A stretch of DNA of 37,404 nucleotides from JADKIH01 sp031367345 (lineage in GTDB: Bacteria; Bacteroidota; Bacteroidia; AKYH767-A; 2013-40CM-41-45). Shown here piece by piece: positions 18,320-26,734 of the stretch; position 1 is the stretch's first letter, and the number at the start of each line of letters is the position of its first letter. The notes under the pieces are model-generated. The model made no database searches. It saw nothing but the letters and a program-made list of their open reading frames with translations, and was not told the DNA's origin. A program made the position numbers and the translations under genes. The stretch is taken from assembly GCA_031367345.1 (NCBI GenBank), contig JANLPR010000027.1, forward strand, positions 1-37,404, in the 5' to 3' direction.

Positions 18320-18670
18320 TTAAATTATAACTTTTGAAAATACAATTAGTTCGTTTTTAATTTGAAGGGATTCATTTATTATCTGATCCTCATCGGTTTC
18401 AACGCATCGATTGTATTTTAATAAAACTTTATCGCCCTCTTCGCTAATTTCTAATGGGTAATATCTAAGCGAAGGCATTTTATTAAAAGCTCCTTGCCAC
18501 CACTTATTCATTTCCGTCTTGCCTTTAATTATTCCTTTAGTATCGGGATTGTTTTTTAAAAGTCGGGGACTGAAATGTTCGGCATTATCATCATAAAGTG
18601 ATAGTAGCATTTCAATATTTTGTGCATTGAATGCTTCAAACCATTTATTTGCAATCTCTAATTGAGTCAT
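18320..18670 (-). CDS. NTF2/SnoaL-like protein
   Basis: The protein has 116 residues with the start of an NTF2-fold cone: ANKWFEAFNAQNIEMLLSLY, then DNAEHFSPRL, then GKTEMNKWWQGAF, a layout typical of SnoaL-like polyketide cyclase relatives and steroid isomerase-like proteins. It is cytoplasmic and has no signal peptide. It is the last gene of the minus-strand unit SDR, aldehyde dehydrogenase, NTF2, lying six bases after the dehydrogenase stop. The position suggests a part in 2-aminomuconate metabolism, for example handling a reactive semialdehyde or enamine intermediate. That is inference, as no catalytic residues are assignable. Confidence 0.72.
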   Translation of the reverse strand: MTQLEIANKWFEAFNAQNIEMLLSLYDDNAEHFSPRLLKNNPDTKGIIKGKTEMNKWWQGAFNKMPSLRYYPLEISEEGDKVLLKYNRCVETDEDQIINESLQIKNELIVFSKVII

Positions 18671-18676
18671 ATTAAA

Positions 18677-20119
18677 TTAAAATTTAATACAAACGTTTTT
18701 CTCTTCTGTGAAAAAATTTAATGCTTCAAATCCACCTTCTCTTCCCATTCCGGAACCTTTCATTCCTCCAAATGGAGTTCGCAAATCTCGAAGCAGCCAA
18801 CAATTCACCCAAATAATTCCTGATTCTATTCCTGCTGCAATTTTGTGAGCACGATTTAAATTAGTTGTCCATACTGTTGCGGCTAAACCGTAGTTAGTAC
18901 TATTTGCATACTTTAATACTTCTTCTTCTGTGTCAAAAGGCATTATTGTTACTACTGGACCAAAAATTTCTTCTTGATTTGTTCGACAATCATAAGCTAA
19001 TCCTTCAATAATTGTAGGTTCAATGAAATATCCATTGCTGTTCTTTCCTCCGGGATTTATACTTTTTCCGCCCAATAAAATTTGGCCACCTTCTTCTTGT
19101 GCAAGCTGTATGTAACCAATTATTTTTTCGTAATGAACTTTTGAAACAATAGCGCCCATTTTTGTTTTTTCATCGAGCGGATCTCCAACAGTTAGTTTCT
19201 TTGCCTCTTCAATAAATGCTGTTTTGAATTTATCATAAAGTGGTCGCTCGATAAAAATTCTTGATCCGCACAAACAAATTTCTCCCTGATTACTGAACGA
19301 AGATTTGATTGTGGTTTTAACTGCATGTTCAAAATCGCAATCGGAAAAAATAATATTTGGATTTTTTCCTCCCAGTTCAAGCGACATTTTCTTAAACATC
19401 GGTGCTGCAATTTTAGCAATCGTTTCGCCGGTTTTTGTTCCACCTGTAAAACTGATTACCGGAATTTTAGGATGTGATACGATGGACATTCCTACTTTTG
19501 GACCGAGGCCATGAACAATATTTAAAACTCCTTTTGGGATTCCAGCTTCATTACACAAAGTAGAAAGCATATAGGCTGTCATTGGTGTAATCTCTGATGG
19601 TTTAGCTACAACACAATTTCCGGATGCTAACGCGGGAGCAATTTTCCAGGTAAAAAGATAAAGTGGAAGATTCCATGGAGAAATACATCCTGCTACCCCA
19701 ATTGGTGTACGTAAAGTATAATTCAAAGCAGTATTTTCCATGGCATGACTCTCTGTAGAATTATGTAGAATGCCAGTTGCATAGAAATGAAAATTAGAAA
19801 CGGCTCTTGGAATATCTACTGTTCGTGACAGCGAAACCGGTTTTCCGTTATCGATAGATTCTGCAATAGCAAACTCTTCTAATCGAGATTGAATCAATTC
19901 TGACAAGCGTACTAAGATTGCTGAACGTTTGTCTTTCGACATAGTTGACCAATTTGGAAAAGCGTTACGAGCTGCATTCACTGCTAATTCAACATCGCGT
20001 TCATCAGAATCCGGGATTAGACTGTACACTTCTCCTATAGCTGGATTAATATTGTCGATATAGGCGCCGGAAACGGGAGCTACTAATTCGCCATTAATAA
20101 AATTTTGTATTTTTTTCAT
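18677..20119 (-). CDS. nbaE: 2-aminomuconate 6-semialdehyde dehydrogenase (ALDH family)
   Basis: A 480-residue NAD-dependent aldehyde dehydrogenase. N150 is in PWN, the general base E248 in LELGGK, and the nucleophile C282 in NQGEICLCGS. The segment WVNCWLLRDLRTPFGGMKGSG near 437-457 is the form found in 2-hydroxymuconate/2-aminomuconate semialdehyde dehydrogenases (ALDH8-like), where an arginine contacts the substrate carboxylate. It oxidises 2-aminomuconate semialdehyde to 2-aminomuconate in the kynurenine lower pathway. 3-hydroxyanthranilate dioxygenase and ACMS decarboxylase in the divergent unit supply its substrate. It lies 11 bases behind the SDR gene. 2-hydroxymuconate semialdehyde dehydrogenase is the alternative, made less likely by these neighbours. 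Confidence 0.86.
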   Translation of the reverse strand: MKKIQNFINGELVAPVSGAYIDNINPAIGEVYSLIPDSDERDVELAVNAARNAFPNWSTMSKDKRSAILVRLSELIQSRLEEFAIAESIDNGKPVSLSRTVDIPRAVSNFHFYATGILHNSTESHAMENTALNYTLRTPIGVAGCISPWNLPLYLFTWKIAPALASGNCVVAKPSEITPMTAYMLSTLCNEAGIPKGVLNIVHGLGPKVGMSIVSHPKIPVISFTGGTKTGETIAKIAAPMFKKMSLELGGKNPNIIFSDCDFEHAVKTTIKSSFSNQGEICLCGSRIFIERPLYDKFKTAFIEEAKKLTVGDPLDEKTKMGAIVSKVHYEKIIGYIQLAQEEGGQILLGGKSINPGGKNSNGYFIEPTIIEGLAYDCRTNQEEIFGPVVTIMPFDTEEEVLKYANSTNYGLAATVWTTNLNRAHKIAAGIESGIIWVNCWLLRDLRTPFGGMKGSGMGREGGFEALNFFTEEKNVCIKF

Positions 20120-20130
20120 TGTAATCTTTC

Positions 20131-20916
20131 TTAAAGATTTCCTGTTCGACCACCATCTACAGGCAAATTAATTCCGGTGATATATGAAGCTGCGGGTGAT
20201 GCAAGAAAGGCAACGGCATTTGCTACTTCTTCAGGAGTTGCAAAGCGTTGCATTGGAATTTCTGCAATCATTTCTGTTTCGACATTAGAAATACTTTCGC
20301 CTGACTTCGAAGCTTTTGTTTCAATTATATTTTTCAATCGACCGGTGCCCGTTGCTCCAGGTAATACATTATTCACGGTAATATTGAATTGACCAACTTC
20401 ATTCGCCCACGTCTTTGCCCAATTCCCAACAGCTGCACGAATCGTATTCGAAACACCTAAATTTTTCAAAGGAATTTTTACAGAAGTTGAAATAATATTA
20501 ATGATGCGACCATATCCATTCTTTTTCATTCCTTCTAAAACTGCTTGCGCAAGAAGTTGATTGCACAACAGATGATTAGTAAACGCGCTTAAAAACTCAT
20601 CGGTAGTAGCTTTAATAATCGGACCTGATGGAGGACCGCCGGTATTATTGACTAAAATATGTACCGGTCCATTTATTTTTAGGTGCTCTACCACCTTACT
20701 ATAAAGGTCGTGAGGTTTGCTAAAATCCGCAACAATAAAATTATGGGGAACCGAATTTGGTTTCAATGAAGCTGCGGTTTTTCGCAATTCATCTTCATTT
20801 CGGGCAATCAAAGTGATACTTGCGCCCATTTGAGCTAAAATTGAAGCCGAAGCCCTTCCAATTCCTTGTGTGCTGCCACATACTAAGGCTCTTTTTCCTG
20901 TTAAATCTATATTCAT
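20131..20916 (-). CDS. Divergent SDR-family protein of the kynurenine cluster
   Basis: 261 residues from ATG 20916; an ATG at 20934 adds six. It has a Rossmann fold with the GSTQGIG cofactor motif at 14-20 and NNTGGP at 90-95 in place of NNAG. The expected active-site serine is at about 143, but thirteen residues on, where YxxxK should stand, the sequence is SNTIR at 156-160. Tyrosine and lysine are thus replaced by serine and arginine. The C-terminal half (RFATPEEVANAVAFLASPAASYITG to VDGG) is ordinary SDR. It resembles the BKR-like SDR subgroup with an imperfect catalytic tetrad. It is the first gene of the minus-strand unit. The reaction is unknown; either a non-standard mechanism or a non-redox role is possible. 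Confidence 0.82.
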   Translation of the reverse strand: MNIDLTGKRALVCGSTQGIGRASASILAQMGASITLIARNEDELRKTAASLKPNSVPHNFIVADFSKPHDLYSKVVEHLKINGPVHILVNNTGGPPSGPIIKATTDEFLSAFTNHLLCNQLLAQAVLEGMKKNGYGRIINIISTSVKIPLKNLGVSNTIRAAVGNWAKTWANEVGQFNITVNNVLPGATGTGRLKNIIETKASKSGESISNVETEMIAEIPMQRFATPEEVANAVAFLASPAASYITGINLPVDGGRTGNL

Positions 20917-20962
20917 TCGTAGTTGAATTGTCAAAAACCTTTGTCTATTTTTGAATAGGCAA

Positions 20963-20994
20963 CAAAACTAACTATAATCTTTAAAAAACAGCAA
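20963..20994 (-). promoter_or_regulatory. Promoter of the SDR-ALDH-NTF2 unit
   Basis: On the minus strand TTG at 20994-20992 and TAGTTTTG at 20970-20963 fit the -33/-7 consensus with a 21-base spacer. The -33 overlaps the start codon of the divergent gene at 20994, so the two units share about 75 bases of control region. Confidence 0.55.
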
Positions 20995-21302
20995 TGGAAC
21001 AACTTATTCAAAAAATAGTCGCAGAAACGGGTATAACCAATGAGCAGGCTAAAAAAGCAATAGAATTAGTAAGTGTAGAATTGAAAACGAAATTCCCCTC
21101 TATTCTCCATTCAGAAATTGACAATGTAATTGCAGGTGAAAAATTCGGTAACACATATCGTGAAAAAGCTGAAAACTTAAGGGATAAAATAGAAGAGGTA
21201 GCAAAAGACGCTGGGAGCAAAGCAGAAAATGTTTTTTCGGATATCCGCGATCGGATGAACGAACTTTTTCATACTAATAAAAATTCAGGAAACGGAAAAT
21301 AA
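20994..21302 (+). CDS. Small helical hypothetical protein
   Basis: The protein has 102 residues and I do not recognise a named family. The first 45 residues (GITNEQAKKAIELVSVELKT) look like a small helical domain of the type seen in DUF2267/DUF2780-like proteins. The rest is a charged, probably coiled-coil tail (REKAENLRDKIEEVAKDAGS) ending in a disordered segment. There is no signal peptide or membrane helix. It is the first gene of the plus-strand kynurenine unit, eight bases before the dioxygenase gene. A role in the pathway is not implied by the sequence. Confidence 0.7.
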   Translation: MEQLIQKIVAETGITNEQAKKAIELVSVELKTKFPSILHSEIDNVIAGEKFGNTYREKAENLRDKIEEVAKDAGSKAENVFSDIRDRMNELFHTNKNSGNGK

Positions 21303-21310
21303 AAAATATT

Positions 21311-21838
21311 ATGGCAGCCAAAAAAGGAATAAACTTTAAAAAATGGATTGATGAAAATCGCCACCTCTTAAAACCACCTGTAGGGAATCAAGTAATTTAT
21401 CAACCGGATCAAGATTTTATTGTGATGGTTGTAGGCGGTCCCAATGCAAGAAAAGATTATCACTTCAATGAAACGGAAGAATTCTTTTATCAATTAGAAG
21501 GAGATATAACGATAAAGATTGTTGATAATGGTGAGCATGTAGATATTCCAATTAAAGAAGGGGAAATATATATGCTTCCTGCTAGAACCCCACATTCTCC
21601 TAGGAGAGGAGTCAACACTGTTGGCTTAGTAATGGAAGTTCAGCGAAGAGAAGGAATGAAAGATGGCTTTATATGGTACTGTGAAAACTGTAAAAATAAA
21701 TTGCATGAAGAATATTTTACATTGACAGACATTGTAAAACAAATTCCAATTGTGATGAATAATTTTTATAGCAATCAAGACCTTCGTACATGTAAAAAAT
21801 GTGGTACCGTTATGGAACCTCCTGTACTTCCATCTTAA
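21311..21838 (+). CDS. nbaC: 3-hydroxyanthranilate 3,4-dioxygenase
   Basis: A 175-residue cupin. The iron ligands H51, E57 and H95 are in DYHFNETEEFF and TPHSPRRG. R47 and R99 are placed as the substrate-carboxylate arginines of the family. A second, rubredoxin-like metal site is formed by C124/C127 (YCENC) and C161/C164 (TCKKC), typical of bacterial enzymes. Length and residue numbering match the characterised bacterial form. It opens the ring of 3-hydroxyanthranilate with oxygen to give 2-amino-3-carboxymuconate semialdehyde (ACMS). ACMS either cyclises to quinolinate for NAD or is decarboxylated by the product two genes downstream. Confidence 0.95.
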   Translation: MAAKKGINFKKWIDENRHLLKPPVGNQVIYQPDQDFIVMVVGGPNARKDYHFNETEEFFYQLEGDITIKIVDNGEHVDIPIKEGEIYMLPARTPHSPRRGVNTVGLVMEVQRREGMKDGFIWYCENCKNKLHEEYFTLTDIVKQIPIVMNNFYSNQDLRTCKKCGTVMEPPVLPS

Positions 21839-21845
21839 TTTAATT

Positions 21846-23864
21846 ATGTCGACTAAACTTACGCGTAAAGAAAAGATCGCCCTTCAGAAAGAAGCGGGAT
21901 CACGTTCCCCTAAGCAAGAAAAAAAAGAAGAAAAAAGTAAAAGGAGTCTTCAGACTGTTTTAGCACTGGCACTTGCTATAATTGCCTTACTTCTTTACTC
22001 TAATACTTTTAATCACGACTACGTCTTGGACGATTTTGGTCTTATAAAAGATAATACACAAACGAAGCAGGGCATCAAAGCAATTCCGGAAATTTTTAAA
22101 TCGTCGTATCGATTTGGAATGAATGTTACCGACTATTCTTTGTATCGCCCATTGACGAAGGCAATGTTTGCTATGGAATGGCAATTGGCTCCCGGGAATC
22201 CATTCTTAAGTCATTTTCTTAATGTTTTATTTTTTGCCATTACTTGTTTTGTAATGTTTAAGGTATTGTCTAAATATTTTAAAGGACAATTGATAGTGCC
22301 TTTCTTAACAGTAATTTTATTTGCTGTCTTACCAATTCATGCGGAGGTGGTAGCTAATATTAAAAGCAGGGATGAAATTATTTCATTATTGTTATGTTTG
22401 CTGAGCGCCGGTGCGTTTTATGATTGGATTGTTGAAAATAAAATGTCTAAATTTTATTTAGCTGTTTTTTTATATTTCGTTTCTCTATTTTCAAAAGAGT
22501 CTACTATCACATTCATCGCAGTTTTTCCAATGATGTTTTATTTTTTTACTGAGGCTAAGCGAAAGCAATATTTGCAAACCTTTGGTGCAATGGCAATGGT
22601 TACAGTTGTGTTTTTATTGATTAGAAGAAAAGTATTAGGTGATCAAGCAGGACCTGTGCCAATGATTGATAACTATATTGTAGGGATTCATGGTTTTTTT
22701 GCGCAAAGAGTAAATGCAATTTATATGTTAGGGTATTATGTAAAGACAATTATTTTTCCATACCCATTAATTTCTGATGGATCGTACAATCATTTTAAGG
22801 CAGTAACATTAACGGATTGGAAATTTATACTTTCATTTATTGGGTTGACTACAATTTTTGTTTATTCAATCGCTACGTTTAAAAAGAAAAATGTTTTTGC
22901 ATTTAGTATACTCTTCTTTTTTATTACTGCTTCTGTAGCTTCGAATATTTTTATGTTAATCGGAACAAATTATGGAGAACGATTGATGTATGTTCCTTCT
23001 ATTGGCTATTGTTTAATTATTGCACTATTATTAACTAAGATTTTTAAATCAAACTTGGATGGGAATTCATTTTCTTCCTGGAGCACTTTTTTTAATAATT
23101 ACAAAATGCCTATTATAATAATGTCGTTGATTGGTATCGTATATTCTGCACAAGCAATCAATAGGAGTATGGAATGGAAAGACAATTATACACTTTATAC
23201 TACAGATCTTAAAAAAGTGCCGGATAGTGCTCACATGTTATTTTATTTGGCAAATCATATTTCTACCGACGAATATTTTGCAGATTTGCCTGATAGTGCA
23301 GCAATAAAAAAAAGCCAAACAGAGGCAATAGATTATTTGACTCGATCAATTAAAGTTTATCCTGAATATTCTGATGGCTATCAGCGGAGGGCATACATTT
23401 ATAAACAAACGCATAGAGATTCGTTAGCCGAAAGCGATTACCTTCTTTCTTTACAGTATAATCAAACCAATCCTGTTACAAATAATAATTATGGGACTCT
23501 ATTGTTTGATCAAAGACGTTTTGATGAAGCGAAGAAGTATTTTGAAATAGCTGTTCGTTATAATCCTTACTATGCTCATGCATTAAATAATTTAGCAAGT
23601 TCATATGGTGTTTATGGTCAGGGAGAAATCGACGCCATAAAAACAGATCCTGCAAATGCAGAAACTCACAGGAAAAATGGGATTAATAATTTTCAAATTG
23701 CAATTGATTTATTTTTGCGTTCAATTGCTGTTGATCCCGAATTTTCAGAACCATATCGATTGGTTGCGATTACCTATAGAAATATCGGTGATACGATGAA
23801 TAGCGATAAATATACTAATCTGTACAACAAAGTAAAGAGTAAAAAAGCTAATGCTAAAAATTGA
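21846..23864 (+). CDS. TMTC-like polytopic membrane protein with TPR domain
   Basis: 672 residues from ATG 21846; a start at 21801 would overlap the dioxygenase gene by 38 bases and adds nothing recognisable. A basic, charged N-terminus (1-34) precedes about ten membrane helices. HDYVLDDFG at 57-64, just after the first helix, is the acidic motif expected of GT-C fold glycosyltransferases (PMT/TMTC group). Residues from about 500 carry TPR-like repeats (GYQRRAYIYKQ, then NNYGTLLFDQRRFDEAKKYF, then HALNNLASSYGVYG). TMTC relatives transfer mannose to protein hydroxyls. The substrate here is unknown. It lies between two kynurenine enzymes and overlaps the next gene by 14 bases, although no biochemical link is evident. 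Confidence 0.78.
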   Translation: MSTKLTRKEKIALQKEAGSRSPKQEKKEEKSKRSLQTVLALALAIIALLLYSNTFNHDYVLDDFGLIKDNTQTKQGIKAIPEIFKSSYRFGMNVTDYSLYRPLTKAMFAMEWQLAPGNPFLSHFLNVLFFAITCFVMFKVLSKYFKGQLIVPFLTVILFAVLPIHAEVVANIKSRDEIISLLLCLLSAGAFYDWIVENKMSKFYLAVFLYFVSLFSKESTITFIAVFPMMFYFFTEAKRKQYLQTFGAMAMVTVVFLLIRRKVLGDQAGPVPMIDNYIVGIHGFFAQRVNAIYMLGYYVKTIIFPYPLISDGSYNHFKAVTLTDWKFILSFIGLTTIFVYSIATFKKKNVFAFSILFFFITASVASNIFMLIGTNYGERLMYVPSIGYCLIIALLLTKIFKSNLDGNSFSSWSTFFNNYKMPIIIMSLIGIVYSAQAINRSMEWKDNYTLYTTDLKKVPDSAHMLFYLANHISTDEYFADLPDSAAIKKSQTEAIDYLTRSIKVYPEYSDGYQRRAYIYKQTHRDSLAESDYLLSLQYNQTNPVTNNNYGTLLFDQRRFDEAKKYFEIAVRYNPYYAHALNNLASSYGVYGQGEIDAIKTDPANAETHRKNGINNFQIAIDLFLRSIAVDPEFSEPYRLVAITYRNIGDTMNSDKYTNLYNKVKSKKANAKN

Positions 23865-24864
23865 TATTCATACCCATATTATTCCTAAGAATTTACCGGA
23901 CTTTAAAAAAAAGTATGGATATGGAGGATTTATTTCTTTAGAACATCATAAACCATGTTGTGCAAGAATGATGGTCGATGATAAATTTTTTAGAGAGATA
24001 GAAGATAATTGTTGGGATGCCGATGTGAGAATTTCTGATTGTGGAAATCACGGAATTGATGTGCAAGTGTTGTCTACCATTCCTGTTATGTTCAGCTACT
24101 GGGCAAAAGCTATTGACGCCTTAGATCTTTCAAAATATTTAAACGATCACATTGCTTCAATTGTAATCGATTATCCAAAACGATTTGTTGGTTTAGGTAC
24201 GGTTCCTCTTCAAGACACTGCCTTAGCGATAAAAGAGCTTGAACGTTGCATGCACATTGGGTTACGTGGCGTGCAAATTGGCTCGCACATTAACGACATG
24301 AATCTCGATGCTCCCGAATTGTTTCCGTTTTTCCAAGCAGCAGAAGAAATGAATGCAAGTGTTTTTGTGCATCCATGGGATATGATGGGTAAAGAAAAAA
24401 TGAATAAATATTGGCTTCCATGGTTAGTTGGAATGCCTGCAGAATCATCTCTTGCCATTTGCTCTATGATTTTTGGAGGTGTGTTTGAGCGACTTCCTAA
24501 ATTGAAAGTTGCCTTTGCACATGGTGGAGGATCTTTTCCTGCTACGATAGGTAGAATTGAGCATGGATTTAATGTTCGACCGGATTTGGTGGCGATAAAT
24601 AATAAAGAGAACCCTAGAAAATATTTAGGGAAATTTTATTTGGACTCGCTCGTTCATGACCCTATGATGCTTGATTTAATTATTAATTTAATTGGCGCAG
24701 ATAAAGTAGCACTTGGAACAGACTATCCTTTTCCTCTTGGAGAGTTAAGTCCAGGCAAACTCATTGAATCCATGCCATACGATGACAAAATAAAGGAACG
24801 ACTATTTAGTGGTAGCGCATTAGAATGGTTGGGCTTGACAAAAGAACAATTTCTGAATGTTTAA
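23851..24864 (+). CDS. nbaD: 2-amino-3-carboxymuconate-6-semialdehyde decarboxylase (ACMSD)
   Basis: A 337-residue amidohydrolase-fold enzyme. Metal ligands and catalytic residues are complete: H7 and H9 (IDIHTH), H174 (VFVHPWDMMG), H224 (AFAHGGGSFP) and D291 (LGTDYPFPLGE). The WDMMG and GGSFPATIGRIEHGF segments are specific to ACMSD rather than to other decarboxylases of the superfamily. The enzyme removes CO2 from ACMS to give 2-aminomuconate semialdehyde, diverting the pathway away from quinolinate. Its ATG lies within the last codons of the TMTC-like gene (14-base overlap), so the two are probably translationally coupled. Confidence 0.94.
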   Translation: MLKIDIHTHIIPKNLPDFKKKYGYGGFISLEHHKPCCARMMVDDKFFREIEDNCWDADVRISDCGNHGIDVQVLSTIPVMFSYWAKAIDALDLSKYLNDHIASIVIDYPKRFVGLGTVPLQDTALAIKELERCMHIGLRGVQIGSHINDMNLDAPELFPFFQAAEEMNASVFVHPWDMMGKEKMNKYWLPWLVGMPAESSLAICSMIFGGVFERLPKLKVAFAHGGGSFPATIGRIEHGFNVRPDLVAINNKENPRKYLGKFYLDSLVHDPMMLDLIINLIGADKVALGTDYPFPLGELSPGKLIESMPYDDKIKERLFSGSALEWLGLTKEQFLNV

Positions 24865-24886
24865 TTTTTTTGATATTACTTGTTGA

Positions 24887-25603
24887 ATGAAAAAACTAGT
24901 TTTTCTTTTTTTAGTGGTAAGTACATTTTCGGTGAGATCACAAAGTGGGTTTGCATTCGTTGAGCTATTCACATCTGAAGGCTCGGATGTAAGTCCTGTA
25001 GGTGAAGAAATTTTGAATAGAGTTGTTAGTGAAGAAAAAAAGCTAGGAAATAAAATTTTTGTGTTAGAGTATCATGTTGATTATTGGAACAATCGAGGTT
25101 GGAAAGACCCATATAGTAAATATCAATATACTATGCGACAAGAAAATTATTCACGTGTATTAATTGAAAAGGAATTGTACACGCCGGAAGTTGTTGTCAA
25201 TGGAGTGAAAAGTTTTTCTGCAACAAAGGAAAGAACAGTTAGAGACGAAATAAAATTGGCAATCAGAAATCCTCTAAAGGAAGAATTGAAAATTGTGAAA
25301 GACTCAATTTCAAAAGACACATTGTTTTTGTCATATACTTTTACCCATGAAAGCAACAATGCCGCTTTTAGAGTTGCAATAACACAAAGTGGTTTAGCAA
25401 ATACCGTTTTGGCTGGAGAAAATAAAAGCAAAACGCTTGTTCATGAAAATGTTGTTCAATTACTATATTCATTTGATGGAGTTTATCGAAAGAGGCAAGT
25501 AAAAATTCCTTTGGGTAAATTAGCTCTTGGCGTTGACTTTAAAATAATAGGATTTATTCAAAGAAAACAAACGATGGTTATTGAAGCAGCAGCTGAGATA
25601 TAA
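24887..25603 (+). CDS. Secreted DUF1223 protein lacking cysteines
   Basis: The protein has 238 residues with a signal peptide (KLVFLFLVVSTFSVRS). DUF1223 hallmarks are present: VELFTSEGSDVSPVGEE near the start, LEYHVDYWNNRGWKDPYSKYQ, the MRQENYS segment, and LYTPEVVVNGV. In the usual family member the first motif contains a CxxC-like pair (SQGCSSCPP). Here both cysteines are replaced and the whole protein contains no cysteine. The family has a thioredoxin-like fold, so a redox role is unlikely for this copy. It follows ACMSD by 22 bases and may be co-transcribed. Its function is unknown. Confidence 0.8.
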   Translation: MKKLVFLFLVVSTFSVRSQSGFAFVELFTSEGSDVSPVGEEILNRVVSEEKKLGNKIFVLEYHVDYWNNRGWKDPYSKYQYTMRQENYSRVLIEKELYTPEVVVNGVKSFSATKERTVRDEIKLAIRNPLKEELKIVKDSISKDTLFLSYTFTHESNNAAFRVAITQSGLANTVLAGENKSKTLVHENVVQLLYSFDGVYRKRQVKIPLGKLALGVDFKIIGFIQRKQTMVIEAAAEI

Positions 25604-25677
25604 TTTTTTCTTTTAAGTTAAAATGTTTTTGAATAAAATTTATTGAAAAGTATTTAAACAAATAAAAATATAGTTCG

Positions 25678-26142
25678 ATGGGGATTACTCAATTAGAAAT
25701 TAGAATGAATCTTCAAATACGGAAGACTCCGGCAGAGGTTTTTGAAGCAATCGTAGATCCTATTAAAATGTGCAACTACTTTATTTCTAAAAGTAATGGG
25801 AGGCTGGAATCCGGGAAGACCTTAATATGGAAATTTCCCGAATTTGATTTTGAATTTCAGGTGAATGTAGTGCATATTGAAAATAATAAGTCAATAATTT
25901 ATACTTGGAAAGATTTAGACGCTGAATATGAAACTACAGTAACCATTTCTTTGATGTTGAGAGAGGGGAATTCAACGTTAGTGACGATTACAGAGGGTCC
26001 AAGAGAAAATAATTTGGCTGGATTGAAATGGCTTCAAGGAAATACAGAAGGCTGGGCTAATTTTCTGGCATGTCTTAAGGCATATTTAGAATTTGGAATT
26101 AATTTAAGAAAGGGCGGATTCGATTTTTTGAAAGCAAATTAA
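25678..26142 (+). CDS. SRPBCC (AHSA1-like) domain protein
   Basis: The protein has 154 residues. The opening RKTPAEVFEAIVDPIKMCNYF is the typical first strand and helix of Aha1-like START proteins. A hydrophobic strand IIYTWKDL follows, then the terminal helix in GNTEGWANFLACLKAYLEFG, a pattern common in this family. It is cytoplasmic and has no catalytic motif. The gene may stand alone or belong to the end of the preceding unit (75-base gap). Its ligand is unknown. The two SRPBCC proteins in this window are clearly different in sequence. Confidence 0.82.
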   Translation: MGITQLEIRMNLQIRKTPAEVFEAIVDPIKMCNYFISKSNGRLESGKTLIWKFPEFDFEFQVNVVHIENNKSIIYTWKDLDAEYETTVTISLMLREGNSTLVTITEGPRENNLAGLKWLQGNTEGWANFLACLKAYLEFGINLRKGGFDFLKAN

Positions 26143-26526
26143 AAGACATTCTACCATTATTTTTATTCTGATATTTTTATTGCATAAAATAGTATAGCCA
26201 CTAATTTAGTGTCGATTTTTTTTTGACTGCATTATTTTTGATCTCGTAGGGAGATGAAGTAACGCGAATTTTTTTTTGAACTTTAATCGTAGTTGAATTA
26301 ATTGCCTTTCTTTTTTAATTGCATTTTTTTGGATACAGAGATAGGGGCTAAAGAGTAAGAACAACGGGTCGGGCGATGCTATTGCTTTTTAAATTTAATT
26401 GCCAAAATTAATTAGCTGTACTTTTTTTTGATGTGGATAAATGTAAAAAAAACAGGAAGGGCCACGGAAGAATTAATAAAGAAATTGTTTTCAAGAGTAT
26501 TTTTTTCTTTGGTGTTTCAACTTTTA
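26143..26526. other. AT-rich intergenic region, no intact gene
   Basis: Poly-T runs and no conserved reading frame. The stretch around 26331-26390 (GATAGGGGCTAAAGAG to CGGGTCGGGCGATGC) is richer in G than its surroundings and could be a decayed intergenic repeat. I could not match it to anything else in the window. Confidence 0.4.
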
Positions 26527-26697
26527 AAAATTAATAATGATTATTTTACTGTTGAACATAGTCGTGATGGAATACATTTTTCTCCTATAGGACTAATACG
26601 AGGTGCCGGGAATTCAACTGTACCACTGGCTTATGCAATGATGATTATAAAAGATATTTATATATTAAAACAAATATTGAGATCTATAATTGATGGT
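26527..26697 (+). pseudogene. Decayed fragment of a T9SS-secreted protein
   Basis: The frame from 26428 contains NNDYFTVEHSRDGIHFSPIG followed by LIRGAGNSTVPLAYA. This closely follows the segment NNDYFTxERSxDGxxFxxIG that comes just before the sorting domain in many Bacteroidota secreted proteins. The next residues (KDIYILKQI to DGLKK) vaguely recall the YYRLKQTDFDG segment that normally follows. No signal peptide, no upstream domains and no sorting domain remain. The frame is still open but ends in the terminator hairpin. I read it as a relic rather than a functional gene. Confidence 0.6.
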
Positions 26698-26700
26698 CTA

Positions 26701-26734
26701 AAAAAAACCGCTTCGGTTAAGAAGCGGTTTTTTT
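26701..26734. terminator. Bidirectional terminator
   Basis: A perfect 14-bp stem, AAAAAAACCGCTTC with GAAGCGGTTTTTTT, has the loop GGTTAA. It is T-rich on leaving in either direction and sits just after the stop codon of the minus-strand secreted protein gene. Confidence 0.93.

Noticed and set aside
21801..21845. Upstream start of the TMTC-like gene
   Set aside because: It lies within the end of the dioxygenase gene. ATG 21846 begins with the basic N-terminus expected before the first membrane helix.
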